Assembly: GCA_025531455.1 (NCBI GenBank)
Contig: JAMYHL010000035.1
Location: 682,001 to 746,000 of the forward strand
DNA length: 64,000 nt
Reading direction: 5' to 3'
Source: Apiotrichum sp. Y4204
Lineage: Eukaryota > Basidiomycota > Tremellomycetes > Trichosporonales > Trichosporonaceae
The position numbers and the translations under genes were made by a program. Positions 1-12,079 of this stretch are shown here, piece after piece (position 1 is the first letter of the stretch; each line of letters begins with the position of its first letter). The notes under the pieces were generated by a model. It did not search any database and was not told where the DNA came from. It saw nothing but the letters and a program-made list of their open reading frames with translations.

Positions 1-1733
1 GCGAACAGTGCGCTCGATGCCGTTGACCATCTTCTTGGTCTCATCTGCGCGGCAGCGGTCGCCAATCGTCTTGAGCTCGGCGTCCAGCAGCTCGAGCTCG
101 CTCTCGTACTCCCATCCTGAGCCCTCAACGGTGACATCTGGAGTCAGATTATATCATTCACACAAACCCACCCTTGGCAACGGCAATAAACTGCTGGCGC
201 GCATTGGCGGTGCAACGCTCGACGACCTCGGCAAAGTCGTATGACGGGGCCTTGAGAGCGGTGGCAATGTCCGTGACAAACTTGTTCGCCGCGTCCTTGT
301 GCGCATTCTTCAGCTGGCCGAGGTAGATGGGCGACAACGTGGCGTGGAGATTCGCAAGGAGATCGTAGCGCTTGCGCTGGTAGACGCCCTGGTGGTAGCG
401 CGAGGCAGCCGCGTCAAATCCGGCAGTTGCGGCCTCGAGCCACTGGATAATGAGCTTGCCGAGACCCTGGACAACGGATCCTGCCTCAACCGGCTTGCGG
501 ACCGTCTTCGCGCTGAGGTTGAAGGCCTCTGTGACCGTCGCAGCAATCTCGTCACAGCGGAACTGGGCGAGAAGCTCCTGCTGCGTCGGGAGGTCGAGGT
601 CCTTGTTGCTCACGACCTGCTGCCAAATACCCTCCATGTAGAATCCAACGCCATCGGCAGGGATACGCTTGTGGTACGCCGGCTGGAAGACGTAGTCGGA
701 CCGTGACTTGTCGGTAAAGCGCTTGCGGAGGTCGAGTACCGCCTCCTCAAACTTCTCAGGCATGAGGATCTTGTGCGGAAGCGTCGCGAAGGAGAGGTCA
801 AAGTAGTCTGTCAGGCGAGTGTCGGCGAGGTGCGCAGGCTGACTGTCAGCAAGCTGACTTCGGCTGGACTCACCTTTGAGAGCGAGTGCCAGATCTTCTC
901 CATGTCGGCTGTGAGGGTGGCGGTGAGGTTCGCGACGGGCGTCGCGCCGACGTGGTCGCGGATCACAAAGAGAATCATCGTGCGGTCCTTTGGCTTCGCG
1001 GCCGATTCGGCGTTGCCACCAAAAAGCCCCAGGTTGACCTCAAACACGGTCTTGAGGAGACCCATGTTGGCGCCCTGGTAGAGGCCGATCTGGTGTTCCC
1101 AGAGGTTAACGATGAGGACCTCAGTAGAGGCGAGGGAGAAGAGCGCACTTTTACGCTCAAAATCCTGGTCCTCACCACGCTCACGGCCATCAGTGCCCTC
1201 AACGTCCATCACAAGCGTGGACGAGAACGCCGAAGGACACATCCAGATACCCTTTGTGGTCTGCTGGCGGCGCGACTCGTCCATGACGTCGAACGACGTC
1301 CCGAACAGGCGGTTCAGCAGCGTCGACTTGCCCGTCGACTGCGAGCCAAACACGGCGACAACATCGTATCCGAAACCCTTGTCGAGCATTCCCCATTTAT
1401 CGAGGTACTTGCTGAGCTCGGGCCTGGCGTCAGTGGTGGAAATGGAATGGCTCCTCACGTGAACTCCTGCTGCTCATTCACGATCTGGAGACGACCGTCG
1501 CCCTGGCTGTTCGTCGCGTGAAGAGGCTTGGTCAAGGCCGCAGCGGAGGGAGGCTGGGAGGGAGCTGCTGTAGGTGCCGAACCCGAAGCGCCGACCGGGG
1601 CCAAGGCCTGTGCGGAGGCGGTAGGAATTGTGGGGACGGGCGCCGACTCCAATGTCGGCGAGACGTCCGGCTTGGCGGCGGGGACGGCAGGCAGCATCGT
1701 CTCGAGCCGCGCCGGTGCTGGCTCCTGACTCAT
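1..1733 (-). CDS. SEY1: Sey1/atlastin-family ER membrane-fusion GTPase, 3' part missing
   Basis: A dynamin-like GTPase that fuses ER tubules homotypically (known for the Sey1/RHD3/atlastin family). Exons on the minus strand: 1459-1733, 874-1423, 172-838 and 1-137, separated by introns of 35, 35 and 34 nt. The start ATG at 1733 opens a proline/alanine-rich leader of about 80 residues. After it come the family's entry motif ([15 protein letters not shown], joined across intron 1), the P-loop [16 protein letters not shown], and [10 protein letters not shown] with [17 protein letters not shown], the switch and G3 region. About 543 codons are present. The usual length is near 800, so the rest of the helical bundle and the two C-terminal membrane segments lie beyond the left edge. 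All junctions keep frame. Identification is firm. Confidence 0.95.
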
Positions 1734-3006
1734 GGTGGTCTAACGAGTGTAGGAGGTCAGTGTAGAGAAGAATGGGTGGGAGGTGGGTATGTTGCCGGGT
1801 CCGGTGGGATTGGACGGGACGAGTGGACAACGGGTTTGCGATTTCTGTGACCGTGATCGCAAGATGGGTGCCGAAAAGAGAGCTCGGGAGACCGGAGTGA
1901 CTTCTTTCTTGTTTGTGGTCGGTCGACTGTTGTCGCTCCGACATCTCACATCCACGTCAGGATGCGGGCCGCAGGGGGCGAGTACCCGCCACCGTCCATA
2001 CGATCCACTCGTTCAGTGTCATCCATTGACATCACTCCACAACACACCTCCCTCAACCGCTGGCGGGGGATCGAATAAGTTCTATAAGCCGAGCACGTGA
2101 GTTCTTTCGGGTATTCTTTACGCGTGGATTCCACATGGAACATTCTAAACGTTGATCCCGAACAGATCGTCATTTCCCGAACTCTTATGTAAAGCCCCAC
2201 AAGCTCCCACTCTTGTGCCTCACCCAGTGCTCCAACCAATGACCACCTGGGTCTTTACACAACTGCTTTATGGGTCATTGCGATCGTGTCTTGTGCGCCA
2301 CGGCGTTGCGCGGTTGGCAATGCCATTGTTCATTGTCTCCATTGTCCTCTGTTCCTCCATGATCCCATGACACTGGTCCCTCTTATCCTGCCCTGGAGCC
2401 TGCAGGCTGCCACCATAACTCTCCCAATCAGGGAGGAAACGATAGAGCCACGATGTAGCGGATCTGCACCACCTCTCAACATCGTTGCTGTTATGCACCC
2501 GTGCCGGGTTCAACATCTGCGGCCGCCATCTGACGTTCTGGACTCGTTCTCAGAGCACCCACACAGAAAAGTCTTTCCAACGGTGGACTAACACCTCCGA
2601 GGACGGAGAGTGACGCAGGCCAAACTGGGCAATCCCTCAGAGGCGTCGCACTGAACCAATCCGTCCAGAGGTGACGCAAATTCGGAACAGCCTCTTCTCG
2701 CGGTCACATTCTCGCACGCCGCTATTGACAGCACTCAGGTATAATCGAGTGCGTCCGATGAGATCTGGTTGCCATGCCTGCGCATATCAACTCGGTGCAC
2801 GCGTCCACGAACCACTTCCGCATGACTGTAATAAACAACCAGTAGTCTCGCCCAGGATCCATCGCGGGCAGTCCCGCACTGACTCTCCCCGCCCTCCAAG
2901 GCCGCGGATAGCTCCATCATCGCTGAAATGTCGAGCCCAGCGGGATTGCTAGATGATATTCATTCCGCTCCTAGTTGTTTGCAGTTCACTGTCTAGGACC
3001 AGTTTT
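1734..3006. other. Intergenic, SEY1 upstream region
   Basis: About 1.27 kb between the SEY1 start and the COX4 stop. It holds only short open frames without codon bias or recognisable homology. I see no tRNA, repeat or transposon signature. Confidence 0.6.
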
Positions 3007-3788
3007 CTAGTGGTGGTGCTCGAGCGAACCGTGGGGCTCGTACTTGAGGGTGTAGACTGGGGTGTCAGCACAGCCGAAACAGAATGGAGCAACGCACCGG
3101 AGCCGCACTCGGTGCAGCGGTGGTGCTTGGACTCGGTGTTGAGGCCGATCCAGAGGGTGTCGTGCGAGTCGGCGGGGACACCGGTGCAGCCGACGAGGCG
3201 CTCGGGGAACTGCACATGGTCAGAATGTACTTGAAAACTGAGCGGAAGTTTGCGCGATGACGCACGTAGGAGAAGACCTCGACGGGCTCAGCAATGGTGC
3301 CGATACGGTCGGAGGGGAGGGGCTTCATGTCGAAGACGTCAACGCCCTCGACCTTACCGAGGAGCTCGAAGCGCTCGATACCGGTGGCCTGCTCCTTGCT
3401 GCGAAGCGTCAGTATATAACTTGGCACGTCTCTGGCTGGCGGGAGGTGCGGGTGTGTTGCTGCGCGGGATGCCCCGTATAGAGGTGCGAATTCGGCTATA
3501 GGTGCTTGAAGATCGGCATCACGGCGCAGATCACCACCTCATCCCACCACCATTCCAACTCTTCTACCATCTTCGAATAACTCCGAACGACACTCCATGC
3601 TCCGCGCTCGCCGTTTGCGATGCTTACTCCGTTGGAACTTCGCCGGCGCGGACGCCTTCTCCAAGCAACGTCGGGAGCTGAGGAGCGTCACCGAGACGGC
3701 GAGCCGAGACCGAGAACGCGCGGGCGGCGGGGCGGACGGCGAGAACGGGGCGCGCAGCGACGCGGAGCGAGCGAATAAGGGCGACCAT
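3007..3788 (-). CDS. COX4: Cytochrome c oxidase zinc-binding subunit (yeast Cox4 / mammalian COX5B)
   Basis: A nuclear-encoded structural subunit of mitochondrial complex IV. Exons 3628-3788, 3266-3398, 3098-3209 and 3007-3056 give 151 residues. The first exon encodes a typical matrix presequence rich in Arg, Ala and Ser (MVALIRSLRVAARPVLAVRP). An ATG further upstream in the same frame is less likely, because the presequence begins naturally at 3788. The mature part has the family core: KEQATGIERFELLGK, then RLVGCTGVPADSHDTLW, then RCTECGSVYTLKYEPHG. The Zn site uses the CTG and C-x2-C cysteines. The last intron (41 nt) splits the Gly-Ser-Val codons after the C-x2-C pair, and splicing restores SVYTLKYEP. 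The gene is divergent from the 4505 gene. Introns are 229, 56 and 41 nt. Confidence 0.95.
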
Positions 3789-4504
3789 TGTAACTGCAGC
3801 GGACGGCGAGGAACGGCGGAGACGGCTAGGGGAGTGTAGAGGAAGTGGTTGTGGATACCGAAGTGGTCGAAGGAGTCGGTTTACGACACAGAAAGACAAA
3901 GATGGCGATTGGCGAGGCCGTGTGCGAGGCTGGTAGCCGTTGCGCCAATTGTTCCCAGGGTGGGACCAGCCAGAGACGAGAGCCTCGGAACCGCACTAGC
4001 GGGAGCCAGGCAGCCAGAGCTGGAGGCAGAGCCAGCCAGGCTGGCTGAGTGCACCACTGCGGAGCAATCCGGGTGCCGGGTGGGTGGAGGGGAGATTTGC
4101 TAACACCGCGGATGTGGCACTCACGTGGCAGTGCCACCGATAGACTCCCGTACTCCCTGCACTCCAGGACATGGAATGCTGAAGGCTGGATGCGTAATGT
4201 CTACGCGTATGACTTTTCGGACCCTGGCTGTCCTGGCCGTTCTGGCTAGGGGCGATTGACGCGACTTGAGGACCTCTCTCTCGGACCTCTCTCTCGGCCT
4301 CTCGGCGCGTCCCTCATCTTTTGCGTTTCGCGTTCCTTCACGGCTGAGAAGGATCCAATCACTCTACGTCTCGACTCGCCACCGCCATCTCTCCGCGTCG
4401 AGTATGGAGTAGCAGCGGGCTGCTCTCTCCATCGCGTCGGGATTAGCGATAACGATAAACCGACATACACCGTTAGTTCACCTTCTCACACTGTAACCAT
4501 CCCC
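3789..4504. other. Divergent promoter region, COX4 / PIP-box protein
   Basis: About 716 bp shared upstream region. It contains a CTCTCTCTCGG duplication near 4274-4300 and no convincing TATA box. A longer frame enters from 4256 in phase with the downstream gene, but that N-terminal extension has no protein-like features. Confidence 0.5.
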
Positions 4505-6822
4505 ATGTCGTCACGCCGCGTTCCCGACCCCGACAAGTGGGTGTCGGCGAACAAGGTCGTCCGCGGTTCAACACAGCGCCCCATCGTCGACGCGCGCTTC
4601 CGCGCACACTGCGGTATCGCCACCCCGCCACCATCCACGAGCCGAAAGCGTTCCAACCCGCGTCCATCCACCGCCGCGCCGTCGGCAAAGAAGGCCTCTA
4701 TCGATGTTACGCCCACCGCACCACAGAAATCCATTGCATCCTTCCTCACCCCACCGACTACCGGTATCGGACTGCGAGGGAAAGGAAAGGCGAAGGAGGA
4801 GGCAGAAGACCCGAGCCCGCTCGTTCGTGACGCGTCTGTTTTCCCTTCAAGTCTTCCTCGCCGCACCCGCGGGTCGCATCGACTTTCGCAAGATCAATTT
4901 GGGGATGATATCGATAGGACCCCAGTGGCATCTTCTTCGCAAGTGGAGATCACCCAGGTGCCTTCGCATGTGCTTGCACGGCATCGCAAGCTGTGCGGCA
5001 AGGATGACGATCGTCCAAAGCCTCTATCACCATGGCGCCGAGAAGCAGGGCTTGTCGACATCGATGAGGAATTAGAGTACCGGAAGGAGGAGAGACAGTA
5101 TGAAGATAAGCGACGCGCCGAGGAACGGGTAGCGAAGCGGCGTGCCATCGAAGAGCAAGCGCAGGACGTCATAACCGCGCAGGCCGTGGACCGCGTTCGC
5201 AGCTCCCGGCAGCGGCGAAATCTCGGCGAGTTCAAGTCTTTAGTTCACCTCTCGAGCTCCACCGGATCCTCGTCACCCAGGAACGAGCGCCAGTCGTCGC
5301 CGAGTGAACGGCCGGTGCTCGCGCAAAAGCCGCTCAACACGCTGGCACGCCACTCGTCGGCTGTCGAGGCGCCAGTGTCGGAGCGGGATGAATTATGGCC
5401 GAAGTCGAAGCGATCGGTTCTACCTTCCTTCCCCACCCGACCTCGTCGAATGACGCCCCAGACCGCTTCCCCAGGCACTCCGGGGAAGCGACCCCAGATT
5501 TCTCTTTCGCCAAAGTATTCTCCGCGGACCACTAAGAAGAAACGATCCTTCCCTGTCTCACCCAAAGCACGCTCTCCCCAGGTCACTCCGAAGAAGCGCC
5601 GCTCACCTCATCACAAGCTTACTCCCCCGAAATCGCGCACACCACAGAAATATGGTAACCAGCAGGAAACTTTGTTTGTCTTCCCGGAGCCACCATCCCA
5701 GCCTGTCTTTGAACCAATTACCCGCCAGCGGTCTGTGTCGGACTGGCAGCCCGTGGACATGGAGGCCGAGACCCTTCTGACTTGGAGCATGGGACCCCAG
5801 ACCTTGGCCCCCTCTCAGCAAGTTGACCATCATTCTCCATCGACTGAACCCATTGGCGAGGAGGACGATGACAGTGAAAGCGTGAGTTGTCCATTCTTCC
5901 TTCATGAGCGATTCTTAACTCTCAGATTGCTGGATCCGTGGCGTCCCAGTCATTCCCCCACCTGGTGGAATCGTGGTCACCATCGCGGAGGCTAACCCGC
6001 GGTAATCCATCTCCACTGAAGCGTCTTCCATTTGCAGATTTCGATAAGATGGTGTCCCCGAAGTCTCCATCTCCCGTGGTACACCAGTTCCCTCCCTCTC
6101 CTGAGGCGCCGCCAAAGCAACCCTCGCAGGCAACCATTCCCAGCTCTCTCCCTTCCGAGCCAGAGTCTCCACCTCCGGAAAGCTCTTCCCCATCCCCCAA
6201 GCCTCTTGTGCGCCGCGCCGACAAGGAAGCCAAGAAGCGTGTCGGCCTATTCTCCTCTGTTTGCGAAGATGGCCTCCCAATTTGTCCTCCCGCTTCAGCT
6301 CCGCGGCCCCGCTCGACTCCTCGCTCGGTACGGTCCCGTTCTACCCAATCGCGCGCCAGCTCATCCCGAACGTCACAGTCGACCAACCAGACCAAGCTGG
6401 AGGCGTTTGGCTACTTTGCAGGCGACCGCCCCACGCGTCCGGACTTTGCGCAGCCCTTCTCAGACGAGGAAGATCTCGATTTCGGCGATGAGAAGCCGCT
6501 GTTCTCCTCGCCTCCAAAGGACGGACGACTGGGTCCCGTACCCGAAGCGCCGCCGCACCCTTCCCTCCGCACCGCGGGTGTTCGTGAGTTGGCCCGGCGC
6601 GAATCCATGGCCATGGCGCGCCACCACGCGCAGTCCAGCCACCAGTCCCACACCCCAAGCGACCACAGCACGGACTTCGAGATCCCCCACGCCTCAAGCG
6701 ACTCCGCCGTCATACCCTTATCGACCGACGCGAGCAGTTTTGATGGCCACGATGTGCCGCGTGTCAGCCGCGACACGAGGGACTGGTGGGACCGCCTTGG
6801 CGAGCGCGACGACAGCTTGTAG
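4505..6822 (+). CDS. Uncharacterised disordered basic protein with two PCNA-box-like motifs
   Basis: Exons 4505-5881 and 5926-6822 (44-nt intron, GTGAG...CTCAG) encode 757 residues. I do not recognise the family. The protein is mostly low-complexity and Pro/Ser/Arg-rich. Residues 74-81 read QKSIASFL and residues 614-623 read QTKLEAFGYF; both fit the Q-x-x-(I/L)-x-x-F core of PCNA-interacting peptides. A charged helical stretch (about 185-235, ELEYRKEERQYEDKRRAEER) looks like a coiled coil. Residues about 400-460 carry a run of S/T-P-x-K/R sites (SPKARSPQVTPKKRRSP), typical of cyclin-dependent kinase substrates and also a likely nuclear localisation signal. The C-terminus ends DTRDWWDRLGERDDSL. 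A nuclear, cell-cycle-linked role is inference. The start was chosen at MSSRRVPDPDKW, where protein-like sequence begins; a longer in-frame opening exists upstream. It converges on RPB9. Confidence 0.8.
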
Positions 6823-7187
6823 TGTTTTGTTGTAGTTTGTAGTTAATGGTCAGTCAGCAGTCCAGTCGGTGTAGTTAGAATGTATAGTCGTGATTGCAGT
6901 CTATCGGAAAACAGTCAGCGATGACGAAATGCACACCTGATGTCTACAATTCCCCTGTAGCGTGTAAGTCATGCCAGTGCGCAGCCGCTGCAGCTAGAAA
7001 TAAGTCGGGTGATAATCAGCAATTCCGTCGTCAGCAATCTGTACACTTGGGAGTCTACAATAATGTACATTGCATAATTGTGCGGGGTATGTGCTGTATA
7101 AGTGCAGGATTCGGGACGAGATGAGCAGCGGCCCAGAGAAGGAGAATGAAACGCGAAGAATCTAGAGTCTCTAGCGTCTGGCAATCG
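6823..7187. other. Convergent 3' intergenic region
   Basis: 365 bp between two convergent genes. It is AT-richer than its surroundings, as expected for 3' UTR and polyadenylation regions. Nothing else seen. Confidence 0.5.
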
Positions 7188-7861
7188 CTAGCGAAGCTTG
7201 ACCTTTGGATCGCGGAAGAGGTGCTTGCAGTGTACGCAGAGGTAGAAGAGCGTCATGTTCGTGGTCTGGCGCTTAGCCTGGTCCTGGTAGAAGACGGCGC
7301 CGCTCTTGTCGCAGTGTGGGCACTGAATGTCGGAGCGCTGCAGTGTGGGGTCTGTTTCGAGGTCCTTCGTCTCGCCAGCTTGTTCTCTGAGGGGTTAGCC
7401 TGAACGCGTCGGAAGGGGTGGTTAAGTAGTGTGGATAGGCAAGATCAGGCTGTGATATTCCCAGGCCCTGGGATATCCATTCTCCATGCTGTCGGCTCCA
7501 AAGCCAGTCCTTCTGGCCCATGTCGCTCAGCACTCACCTCGCAACAGTCAGCAAGTCATTCTTGTAGACACACGGCGCCCATCCGGGCTCAGCGACCGCA
7601 TTCTCCGAGTAATTGCAGTTCCGGCACTGGTAGAAGAGGACTTTCGAGTTGTTGTCCGACTGCAGTCAGTGTGTGCCCTCCAGATCAGTAAGCGGGTGGC
7701 GAGATCTTGTCAGATGACCAGCGGCTTAATTCATCTGACATCCTCCACTGCGACTCACTCGCGGGTACAGCAGGTTGTTGCTGCAGTCAGCATCTAGTCA
7801 TCTAGTCATCCAGAGTTGTGCGCCGCACTCACCACTCGCCGCAAAACCTCAGCGCCGGCAT
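7188..7861 (-). CDS. RPB9: RNA polymerase II subunit Rpb9
   Basis: A small Pol II subunit with two zinc ribbons, involved in start-site choice and transcription fidelity (family knowledge). Four exons, 7833-7861, 7759-7780, 7538-7659 and 7188-7386, give 123 residues, close to the yeast length. Spliced N-terminus: MPALRFCGECNNLLYPR, then SDNNSKVLFYQCRNCNYSEN, giving the first C-x2-C...C-x2-C ribbon. The C-terminal TFIIS-like ribbon has DIQCPHCDKSGAVFYQDQ and MTLFYLCVHCKHLFRDP. Exon 2 is only 22 nt (CNNLLYPR), flanked by introns of 52 and 99 nt. Intron 1 contains three copies of a CTAGATGA-like octamer. The frame holds across all junctions and each matches the family. Confidence 0.95.
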
Positions 7862-9886
7862 CGTGGAAGATGGTGTTGTTGTGAGATCTGTTTTGATGAA
7901 CGAGCTGAACAATATCCGCAAGTGGTGTCGCTCGAGTGTTCCACGGATTCCATCATTGATCATGATAGTGTTTGCGTGCCTATGATTAGAATAACAGCTT
8001 GGGTTTAGGCGCCCCGTTTTATGCCATGGCCTATCAAACAGAGGCGCCGCTTGTAAACATTGTATTTCCCTATTTCCGAATCCCTCTCTCTACGTCTGGA
8101 TGCACCAACTGGTCCCTCCTCAAAATCCTCTCAGCCGACCGCTCGCGGCCCTGTTGCAATTCCAGCAATCCCCCAGGCTCTGTCGATCAGCGATCGCTTG
8201 CAGCGAGGTCTGTGCACTCGGTCTGGACAATTTCTTGTTGGCTTGTTGAGCTGTGCATCCAGCAATCTGGAAGATCGTCCAGCTGCACAGCTGCCAACTT
8301 CTGGCTTCAAGCCTAGGACAGCGGATTGTTGATTCTCAGTGATCACCTCGATCGCATTTAGAATTCCGGATCCTGAAAGCTGGATGTCGTTGTGATGAGT
8401 CTCAAAGCTTGACATTCCTGACAACATCGTTTTCGACTTGAGTCTGATCATCTAATCAGGCAACATCCGAAGCTCATCGGCAGATTGAAGAGTGCAATTG
8501 TTAGCGTTCGGCAGCACGGCCGTCAGTCCAACAGCGACGAGCTCTCAGAATCCAAGATCCTCATGGCCATAGAGATGTCTTTCGTATGCCCCAAGTGCCG
8601 TCCGTATAAATCTTGTTTCGCCAAAACCTCCTTCCAGGACCGAGTTCTGGGACAATCCTAGGCTCCTAGCTATTCTAGCTTCCTAGCGAATGGGACCTAC
8701 TTGCATTGCGTGTATTGCACAGAGCACACATGGTCCTTACTAAATTGCGGTCGCATAGGGACTGAGGAAGTATTGAATTGAGATGCGGGGGCATTGGTCG
8801 GCGCCGACAATAGCACTGGTGAGCCCTGTCTGCATTGCCTATGCACAAGCGCTGCACCGTGACCTGCACTCGATCACTCGAGACAGACCTACGCAGGCAC
8901 GCAGGCGAACAACAACGATAAACTCCGAGTCAAGCTGCACACCACGACTGCTGGAGAGCTGCAGCAAGACCGAGATAGGAGAGCGATTGTGCCTCCCGTC
9001 AGGGCGCTTGTTCTTTGGTTTCTGGGCGTTACGGAAGGCGCACCAGAAAGTTTCCCGTCTGTCGTTTGGTAGCTGTAGTCACGAACGGAGAACAGGCCGG
9101 CGATGGGCACAGAGACCCGACACAGAGCTGCGACAGATGCGGCAACTGTTTGTCACAATGACAACCCTTACAGCTTGCAGCCAAGACTGCAAGACTGTAC
9201 TACTGACTCGCGTCCGCCGTACAGTACATCAACCGCAGGCCAAGGACGACTACCGAGCTGCGGCCCACACCTTGCTTTCCCTGCGCCCGCCGCCACCTGC
9301 GCCATCAGTACCCAAAGACTCAACTTTCGATCTGTGTGCGCGAATGCCGCTTGGGCCTCTGCAGTTTGAGCTTGCCCATTAACGATCAACGTTTTCCTGC
9401 TTTCCTGTCGTTCTGCGTCTGTTCCAATTTTTCCTTTGTCCTTATTAATCCACACACTCCTTTGACGCCTCCATACACCATTATCGCTATCTCGCATACA
9501 GCGCACCAGCACGACCGGGCACAACTTCAGACCGACTAGGATCGCGACATTGCGGACGGCATCACGGTACGAGCCTTGCCTCACATTCGCGCTCGCTTTC
9601 TGGCCGCCGGCGTTTTGGGCAATCTCAAGCTCGCCATCGCCCATTGCATGCAGTGAGATCAGGAGGATTGGACGCATCGCACATGATCGTTACTACGGGT
9701 CCCAAGTGATTGATTGCAAGCGTATCGACTCCCCCTTCAATCGCGTGCAGGCCCCATCGCGGCGACATTCACAGTTGATTCCAACGGAGATATCGATCGC
9801 GTTGAGTTTCGTGTCTTCCCCTGTCCGACGTCCGGCTTCCCCCACTCTTCCGCAATCTTTCCGACCAGGAACGGCCCACGATCACG
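7862..9886. other. Divergent intergenic region, RPB9 / GT90
   Basis: About 2.0 kb upstream of both RPB9 and the glycosyltransferase. Only short uninterpretable frames are present; the longest, 8783-9382 on the plus strand, lacks codon bias and domain motifs. A TATA-like GTATAAAT occurs near 8606, but no gene start follows it closely. Confidence 0.5.
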
Positions 9887-12079
9887 ATGGGCTTCAATGT
9901 TCCATTCTCGTGCAACTCGTTGCCGTTCCCCGTCCCAAGACGGATAGCATACGTCGTCGGCAGTGTCGCTTGCGTCGTCCTTCTATTAAACCTACTCGCA
10001 CCATCTGCCCTCCCACCAGCGATATCGCGCTACCCGCATCATGAGCCAGACGCGTCTTATTTCTCGGGCAGCAAATGGATACCCCCACTGCTGAATCCCA
10101 ACACGCCAGACAGGCCGGCCGAGTGGGATGACAACGGCCACTGTCTCTTCCTATCGCCATTCGGCGCGTTATCGCCAGCGGAAAAGGCTGCCGCGGAGCA
10201 CATGCAGCTTGTCGAGGTGTCGCCCGGTGTGGTTCGGGTACAGAACACGACCAGCCCTTCTGGGAAGAGCCTCAACCCCATCCTGGCACTGCTCCGCGAT
10301 GGCGAGAAAAAGTGGAACAACCTCGTGGCATCGCAGTCTCAGAGCTTGGAACAGGCTGTCAAGAAGTACGAAAGCAAATGGGGCCGGCCGCCTCCCAAGG
10401 GCTTCGATGACTGGTGCGTACGGGAGGTGTTGAGCAGCGAGGAACGTGCTGACACTATGCAGGTGGCTCTTCGCCCGAGACCGTGACACCCTGCTCATGG
10501 ACGAGTTTGACGCGTAAGTACCACAGGCCGAAAGTCACCTAATGTCGCAGCATCATGGATACCCTGCTCCCCTTCTACGGCCTTCCGATCGCGTCGTTAA
10601 AGGCCCGGCTCGAGGAGACCGAGAAGTTACCAGAGACATTCACCGTCATCGTCAACCGCGGCAAGGTTGAGCTCCAGTGGAACGACGACTACAGCCGGCA
10701 CAAGTGGCTCGCATCACGCGGTCGCGCAGACAGTCAGATCAACCTCATGGAGCCGTTTCTCAACTTTGTGGGCGACTTCCGGGCCACCTATTCCATTCAC
10801 GACCGGCCTTCGATTCTCGTCGACTACGCACGGATGAAGGAGCTTCAAGATGCCGCGAGCAGTCACAAGGGTATGGGCTCCACCGCAATTTTGTACTGAC
10901 TTGCAGTTTCCACGCAGCCCGATGAGAAGGATCGTCAGGCCCGGGACTGGCGCAAAGCGTGTTCCCCTGGCTCACCACTTAACAAAGGCGTCAGCGAGGA
11001 GCTTGCCTCCGACACGTTCATCTCCAATCATCTGGCTACCATGGACATCTGCTCCCATCCAGGTCTCATGGACATTCACGGAATCCTACTGGACAAGAAA
11101 GACAGCCAACCCACGACGCATACCAAACTTCTACCTCTTTTCTCATCCTCCAAGCTTACGGTCAACGGCGACATTGCCATCACTCCAGTTGGCAGCGATA
11201 CTGTCCGTGACGACGTTGGGCGTGACTTGGCCTGGAGCAGAAAGAGCGGCAAGGTATACTGGCGCGGACATTCGAGCACGATCAACAATGGTAAAGGCAG
11301 CGGGCCCCAGTCTCATCACGGGCGGCTTCATGAGATTGCCAACGACAAATCGAACACGATGGTAGAAGTCCTGGCACCTCTCGGCTCTAGCGGCGAAGTC
11401 GAGATCAAATCCTACCCGCTTAGGACTCTCGGCAACTACTACATGAACTCCAAGCTTATTGGCGAGCCGGTTCACTGCGAAGAAGGCGATTTTGCCTGTA
11501 AGGAGATGGTTAGGACGTTGATCAAGAGCGCTCCGTTCGATGAGGTCATCAAGCACAAGTACGTTATCGATGTCGATGGCAACCCGTGGACCGCGCGATT
11601 CCCGCGTCTCATGGCGACTCTAAATGTGGTGATCAAGTCGACTATCCTGCCAGAGTGGAACACGGCCATTCTTCCCGAGTGGTTTGCCTATGTGCCGGCC
11701 AAGGTCGACTACTCTGAGCTGTATTCGATAATGTCCTTTTTCCGCGGCACCCCGAACGGGAAGGGATCGCACGACGAGGTTGCGCGCCGCATCGCCCTCA
11801 ACTCGCAGTGCTGGGCCGAGAGAAGTGAGTGGCATTACCGAGTTCGGCATTTCCGATTTCCTTAGAACGCCAACTAATCCAACAGCCTCTCGCCGAGACG
11901 ACCTTCAGGTCTACATGTTCCGCCTATATCTCGAATACGCACGGTTGATCTCTCCGGACCGCGATAACGGGAAGATGGACTTTGTTCTCAAAGACTACCA
12001 CCGGGACAAGCCCGCCCCAGCACGACCGAAAGCGGACACCCTGAAGGAGATCGAGGCCTTTCCTGGCATTGACCAGTGA
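9887..12079 (+). CDS. GT90 (Cap10/Cxt1-like) type II membrane glycosyltransferase
   Basis: Exons 9887-10413, 10463-10513, 10551-10870, 10907-11824 and 11886-12079 encode 669 residues; introns are 49, 37, 36 and 61 nt. A short cytosolic tail precedes one membrane anchor (about residues 20-38, [18 protein letters not shown]), so this is a Golgi-type II protein. The luminal part has the family signature [19 protein letters not shown] restored by splicing. It then shows the catalytic-fold motifs [19 protein letters not shown] and [19 protein letters not shown], plus [17 protein letters not shown], all typical of Cap10-family glycosyltransferases. In Cryptococcus, relatives (Cap10, the xylosyltransferase Cxt1) act in capsule and glycolipid synthesis. 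Which member this is cannot be settled from sequence alone. The downstream LRO1 gene is in the same orientation, 772 bp away. Confidence 0.9.
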
